Assembly (NCBI GenBank): GCA_028707085.1 | Contig: JAQTUW010000008.1 | Location: forward strand, 24,192 to 88,191 | From: Methylococcales bacterium | GTDB lineage: Bacteria > Pseudomonadota > Gammaproteobacteria > Methylococcales > Methylomonadaceae | DNA: 64,000 nt | Direction: 5' to 3' | Shown: positions 58,463 through 64,000 of the stretch, piece after piece | Numbering within the stretch: position 1 is the first letter of the stretch | Layout of the letters: the number at the start of each line of letters is the position of its first letter | Position numbers and translations under genes: made by a program | Notes under the pieces: model-generated | The model's input: only the letters and a program-made list of their open reading frames with translations | Databases searched by the model: none | What the model was told of the DNA's origin: nothing

Positions 58463-58966
58463 ATGGAACAATTACCTTTAAAAGATATTCATCTGCCCCA
58501 GTCAGTCGGCTGGTGGCCGCTCGCGCCGGGCTGGTGGGCGTTAGCGGTGCTGTTGCTGTTATTGTCGGTGACGGGCCTGTTTTTGTATAAACGCCTGAAA
58601 CAGCAAACTGCGCTGAGAACCGCCGGGAAAATGTTGGCCGCCATCCGTAATGATCGGCGCGACGACCTGCAAACCCTGATCGCCTTATCCGCCCTGTTAC
58701 GGCGGGTAGCCATCAGCACCGCGTCCAGAACCGATGTCGCGGCTTTGCGCGGCTCGGCCTGGCTGGCCTATCTGGACAGGCCGTTTCCAGACGCGCCTTT
58801 CAGCAACGGCATCGGCCACTGCCTGGCCGATGCGCAATACCGGCAGAGCCTGTCCGCCGACACGGATATGGACGAACTTTTCAAACTTTGCGAACGCTGG
58901 CTAAACCGGCAGAAGAAACCTTTGTTTTCTTTTCCCGGCGGTATCGGGAAAAGGTGGCGCAAATGA
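58463..58966 (+). CDS. DUF4381 membrane protein
   Basis: A 167-residue protein with one transmembrane helix (about 25-45, WWALAVLLLLLSVTGLFLY) after the typical DIHLPQSVGWWPLAPGWW. The cytoplasmic part is helical. DUF4381 genes sit between DUF58 and VWA genes in gammaproteobacterial Bat-type operons. Its stop overlaps the next gene's start (ATGATG), implying coupling. Role unknown. Confidence 0.9.
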   Translation: MEQLPLKDIHLPQSVGWWPLAPGWWALAVLLLLLSVTGLFLYKRLKQQTALRTAGKMLAAIRNDRRDDLQTLIALSALLRRVAISTASRTDVAALRGSAWLAYLDRPFPDAPFSNGIGHCLADAQYRQSLSADTDMDELFKLCERWLNRQKKPLFSFPGGIGKRWRK

Positions 58967-59943
58967 TGCAATTCCACTGGTACGGGTTACTATTGCTGCT
59001 GCCCCTGCCGCTACTGGTGCGCTGGCTATTGCCCGCCCGGGCCGGTGTCGAGCAGGCGGCGCTGAAAATACCTTTTCTGGACGATATGGGCGAAGGCGAT
59101 AGCCGGGCGACGGCTGGCGAACGGCGCTGGCCGCTGTGGCTGGCGGGACTGGCCTGGGTATGTCTGGTGCTGGCCGCCGCACGTCCGCAATGGCTGGGCG
59201 AGCCTCTGGAGCTGTCGGTCAGTGGCCGGGATCTGATGCTGGCGGTGGATGTGTCCGGCAGCATGCAGGAGCAGGATTTTATTATCGATAACCGCCGGGT
59301 AGACCGGTTGACCGCCATCAAGCATGTGGCCGGCGAATTTATTCAGCGCCGCACCGGCGATAGACTGGGGCTGATACTGTTCGGCACCCAGGCCTATTTG
59401 CATGTCCCACTCACCTTTGACCGTAAAACCGTGGAAACCCTGCTGAACGAGGCTTTTATCGGCATTACCGAAGACGAACCGCAAACCTCCATAGGCGACG
59501 CCATTGGTCTGGCGATTAAACGCCTGGAGAACCAGAAGGCCGATAGCAAGGTTTTGATACTACTGACCGATGGCGCGAATACGGCCGGCGAGCTGTCTCC
59601 CCTGAAAGCCGCGGAACTGGCCGCCGAACATCACCTTAAAATCTACACCATCGGCATAGGCGCGGACGAGATGCTGGTGCATAGCCTGTTCGGCACGCGT
59701 AAAGTCAATCCTTCCGCCGATCTGGATGAAAAAACCCTGTCCGCTATTGCCAAAATAACCGGCGGCCGCTATTTTCGAGCCCGCAACACGACGGAACTGG
59801 AACAGATTTACGCCATGCTGGATAAGTTGGAACCGGTTGAAAAGGACAAACAGTATTTTAGGCCGATCAGCGAACTGTATTGCTGGCCACTGGCGATGGC
59901 GCTTTTACTGGCGGCCGTGCTGGCAAGTTATCGATTGAGGTGA
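58963..59943 (+). CDS. VWA domain protein, BatA-like
   Basis: A 326-residue membrane-anchored von Willebrand A protein. Two N-terminal and one C-terminal hydrophobic segments (about 6-22, 53-70 and 306-324) flank the VWA domain (about 85-290). The MIDAS is intact: DVSGSM near residue 92, with T/D positions later (LLTDGAN). BatA-like proteins are part of the aerotolerance or Bat system and work with MoxR. The start at 58963 overlaps the DUF4381 stop. Confidence 0.93.
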   Translation: MMQFHWYGLLLLLPLPLLVRWLLPARAGVEQAALKIPFLDDMGEGDSRATAGERRWPLWLAGLAWVCLVLAAARPQWLGEPLELSVSGRDLMLAVDVSGSMQEQDFIIDNRRVDRLTAIKHVAGEFIQRRTGDRLGLILFGTQAYLHVPLTFDRKTVETLLNEAFIGITEDEPQTSIGDAIGLAIKRLENQKADSKVLILLTDGANTAGELSPLKAAELAAEHHLKIYTIGIGADEMLVHSLFGTRKVNPSADLDEKTLSAIAKITGGRYFRARNTTELEQIYAMLDKLEPVEKDKQYFRPISELYCWPLAMALLLAAVLASYRLR

Positions 59944-59945
59944 TC

Positions 59946-61759
<1,814 letters not shown>

Positions 61760-61760
<1 letters not shown>

Positions 61761-63457
61761 TGTTGAAACCCATGAACACTGTGCAAATTCTGATTCTAAA
61801 CCTGTTACTGTTGTTTATGCCGCTGGCTCAGGCCGCCGACATTCAGGTCTCCGTCGACCGCAATCCGGTGAGTATCAACACCTCATTTCAGATTATTTTC
61901 ACGGCTGGCCAGACGCCGGACGATAATCCGGATTTTTCGCCGCTGCAGGAAAGCTTCCAGATTCTGGATCAACAGCGCAGCAGTAAAGCTTCCTGGATAA
62001 ATGGCCATACAAGCCGTACCGAACAGTGGACAATCACTGTCATGGCCAAACAGCCTGGCGAAATGGAGATACCAGCTATCGCCTTCGGCTCCGACCACAG
62101 CAAACCGCTGAAGCTGACGGTAACCGAAAACCGGCAAACACCACAGAATAACGAAGATTTGTTTATGGAAGTGACGGCAAGTCCGGAAAATCCCTATGTC
62201 CAATCGCAGGTGCTGTATACCCTGCGTTTGTACCGGCGGATACAGATTGCCCAGGCCAGGCTGGACGATCCGCAAATCAAGGACGCGGTGGTGGAAAAGC
62301 TGGGCGAGGACAGCACCTATAGCACCCAGTTGCAAGGCGTGGATTATTGGGTGACCGAACGCAAGTACGCTATCTTCCCGCAACATAGCGGCAGCGTCAC
62401 GATTGCCCCCTTAAAACTCAGCGCCGAGGTGTTAAGCTCGCATCGTTCGCGGTTTGGCGGCTTCTTCAGCCAGCAAACCACGGAAACCCGCAACGTGACT
62501 TCCAAGGCGATCACGCTGGATGTACAGCCGGTACCGGCAAGTTTTAAAAATATGGAGTGGCTGAGCGCCCAATCCCTACAGCTTAGCGATGGGTGGTCGG
62601 ATAAAAGCCTACAAACCCGGGTCGGAGAGCCGCTGACCCGAACCATACGCCTGGTCGCAAAAGCCGCCACCGTCGGCCAGTTGCCGGAACTGTCGAATCA
62701 TCTTTCCATAGACGGCATGAAGACCTATGCCGACCAGCCAATACTTAAGGAAGATAAGACCGGCGATGGCCTGACGGCGAGCCGCGAAGAAAAAATTGCC
62801 TTTATCCCTTCCAGACCGGGAAATTACACCTTGCCGGCCATCGAAATCAACTGGTTCAACACCCAAACCCGGCATATTGAAAAAGCCACGCTGCCCAGCG
62901 TGACCATCAATGCGCTGCCCAGTCGCGACATTGTTCCACCACAGCCGGCAGGCCCGGAGGCAGAAAATCACGGCCGGAGCGAAGTCCAGCCGCCGGCTGC
63001 CGCAACCGTTGCCGAACATCATGAACAACTGCGTATTTGGCAGGGGCTGTGCGCCGGATTGGCAACCGGCTGGATACTAACCCTGATCATCATGTACCGC
63101 AAGCTGCACAAACCACGGCCGACGGCTGAGGTAACGGAACAGCCTGCGCCAACTGCTTATTCCGCCATTGAAAAATCGCTTAAACACGCTTGTTGGGAAA
63201 ATCGGCCTTACACCGCAAAACAGCTTCTGCTGCAATGGGGCAAAGCCCGTTACGAGGCCGATAGTCTGGGCGGTATAGCCAGACTTTGCGCAACGCCGTT
63301 GCGCGAAGAAATCGAGCTGTTGAACCAGCATCTGTATTCCGGCGAGCAACAACCCTGGAACGGTCAGCCCTTATGGCAGGCATTTAGTCAGCTTGCCGAA
63401 GATAAGACTGTCAAATCCGGGAAGCCGGACGGGCTGGAGCCGTTGCATAAATTGTAG
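61760..63457 (+). CDS. BatD-family protein
   Basis: A 565-residue periplasmic-facing membrane protein of the BatD (oxygen tolerance) family. A signal peptide (about 1-24, ILILNLLLLFMPLAQAA) is followed by several Ig-like modules (about 25-410, with DIQVSVDRNPVSINTSFQIIF typical of the first). One transmembrane helix lies near 430-450 (LATGWILTLIIMY), and a cytoplasmic helical tail follows. It is the last gene of the MoxR operon and overlaps the previous gene by 1 bp. Confidence 0.93.
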
Positions 63458-63880
63458 GGAGGCAGAAACGGGGTATTGATTGTTCTATCTTCCAGGCGAG
63501 GATTTTATCAAGCTCCCGGCGGGACGAAACGGCGAGTATCGAGAAATCGGAATCAGGTGGTTCTGGTCTCGTTGAGCAGATTGGGATGACGATCAAGCAT
63601 CTTGAGTCGTTTCATCGGTTTGGTCTTGCCGTTCTCGTAGGGAGAGAGGGTATGACGCCACCACCGAAACCGATTCAAAAGCGGATTGTCAGCTTTCTAT
63701 AAGAGTTTGACGTGGTGTTTTATTTTTCAGTCGAACGCGCATAAAAAAGACCTAGGTCGTTAAACCTAAGTCTTTATTTTATACCTGAATCCGTGTTTGA
63801 GCCGTTACAGTTTGGAGCAGAAAGGCTTGAACTGTACGGCCAGAATATCAAAACAAGAACCGAAAGAAAAGGCCGAGACT
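63458..63880. other. Gap after batD with a possible transposase remnant
   Basis: A 423-bp stretch before the apparent IS end. On the minus strand a short open frame (about 63550-63700) reads FRWWRHTLSPYENGKTKPMKRLKMLD and then stops, and an overlapping frame reads RVRLKNKTPRQTLIES and stops. These may be decayed fragments of another mobile gene, though no family was identified. An imperfect inverted repeat (CCGTTACAGTT at 63802, AACTGTACGG at 63830) follows the terminator. Confidence 0.4.
63746..63775. terminator. Rho-independent terminator
   Basis: AAAGACCTAGGT and ACCTAAGTCTTT pair with one mismatch around a 6-nt loop (CGTTAA). A-run before and TCTTTATTTT after allow use in either direction. 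It lies about 290 bp after batD and may end the MoxR operon or a lost minus-strand gene. Confidence 0.7.
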
Positions 63881-63966
63881 TGTCCAATGACACATGAGCC
63901 TAAGCGAGGGGGCGTATTTCCATCGTGAGATGAGCCTGGGGGCGCAAAAATTGGGATCATGGAGGC
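63881..63966 (+). mobile_element. Probable insertion-sequence left end
   Basis: TGTCCAATGACACATGAGCC begins the element, with TGT at the tip as in many IS ends. Two internal repeats share ATGAGCCT and GGGGGCG (63894-63914 and 63930-63944), as transposase-binding sites often do. The transposase gene starts just after. The other end lies outside the window, so the boundary is tentative. Confidence 0.5.
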
Positions 63967-64000
63967 ATGATCGTGACTTTAGATACCCAAGGATTACAAA
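63967..64000 (+). CDS. Transposase/integrase, partial N-terminus
   Basis: Only about eleven codons are visible: MIVTLDTQGLQ. The start resembles DDE integrase-type transposases that begin VTLxTxxLQTLEQVR, recalled from memory and too short for proof. A GGAGG Shine-Dalgarno (63961-63965) is 1 nt from this ATG but 7 nt from the GTG at 63973, so GTG may be the real start. Confidence 0.45.
   Translation, partial: MIVTLDTQGLQ

Overview
The window looks like chromosome of a gammaproteobacterium able to fix nitrogen. Gene orders such as aroK-aroB-SPOR protein, hda-DUF2069 and polA next to engB and a cytochrome c4, together with a nif operon behind a sigma-54/NifA promoter, would suit a type I methanotroph (Methylococcales, for example Methylomonas). 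That assignment is inference: no methane-oxidation gene lies here and no search could be run.

Layout. 1-4011: minus-strand nifB operon (nifB, fdxN, NifO-like protein, flavodiiron protein, 2Fe-2S ferredoxin cut by the window edge) with a sigma-54 promoter and two tandem NifA sites. 4070-8707: DUF411 copper-type protein and the aroK-aroB-SPOR ATPase-hemE operon. 8899-9849: Rpn-type nuclease/transposase-like gene. 9908-15013: a 1701-residue secreted beta-helix plus Ig/cadherin-repeat protein. 15537-23319: minus-strand polysaccharide operon (flippase, three glycosyltransferases, polymerase/ligase, two methyltransferases, the last frameshifted). 23758-28877: peptidoglycan genes (L,D-transpeptidase, DUF882 protein, AmpG-like permease) with an acyltransferase. 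28910-35857: nhaD, cysI-DUF934, pyrD, hda, DUF2069, FAH-family hydrolase. 36124-38054: RlpA-like protein, DUF815 ATPase and an unknown protein. 38183-46641: second glycan cluster (DegT aminotransferase, WbqC, methyltransferase, acyltransferase, GT61 and others) interrupted by a KefB-type antiporter. 46704-55130: hemL, lipoprotein, gmk, polA, engB, cytochrome c4, a glycosyltransferase and a small protein. 55144-63457: APH-type kinase and a complete MoxR/DUF58/VWA/BatD operon. 63881-64000: apparent end of an insertion sequence with the start of its transposase.

How the parts fit. The nif operon couples FeMo-co synthesis (NifB) to electron carriers and to an oxygen-reducing flavodiiron protein, as expected for an aerobe protecting nitrogenase. 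Two surface-glycan loci are present. The first has Wzx/Wzy-like genes but no priming transferase or export genes in view, and ends beside the giant beta-helix protein. The second looks suited to making and acylating or methylating an amino sugar. A REP-like hairpin family occurs at 15341-15371 and 32647-32685. No tRNA, rRNA or CRISPR was recognised.
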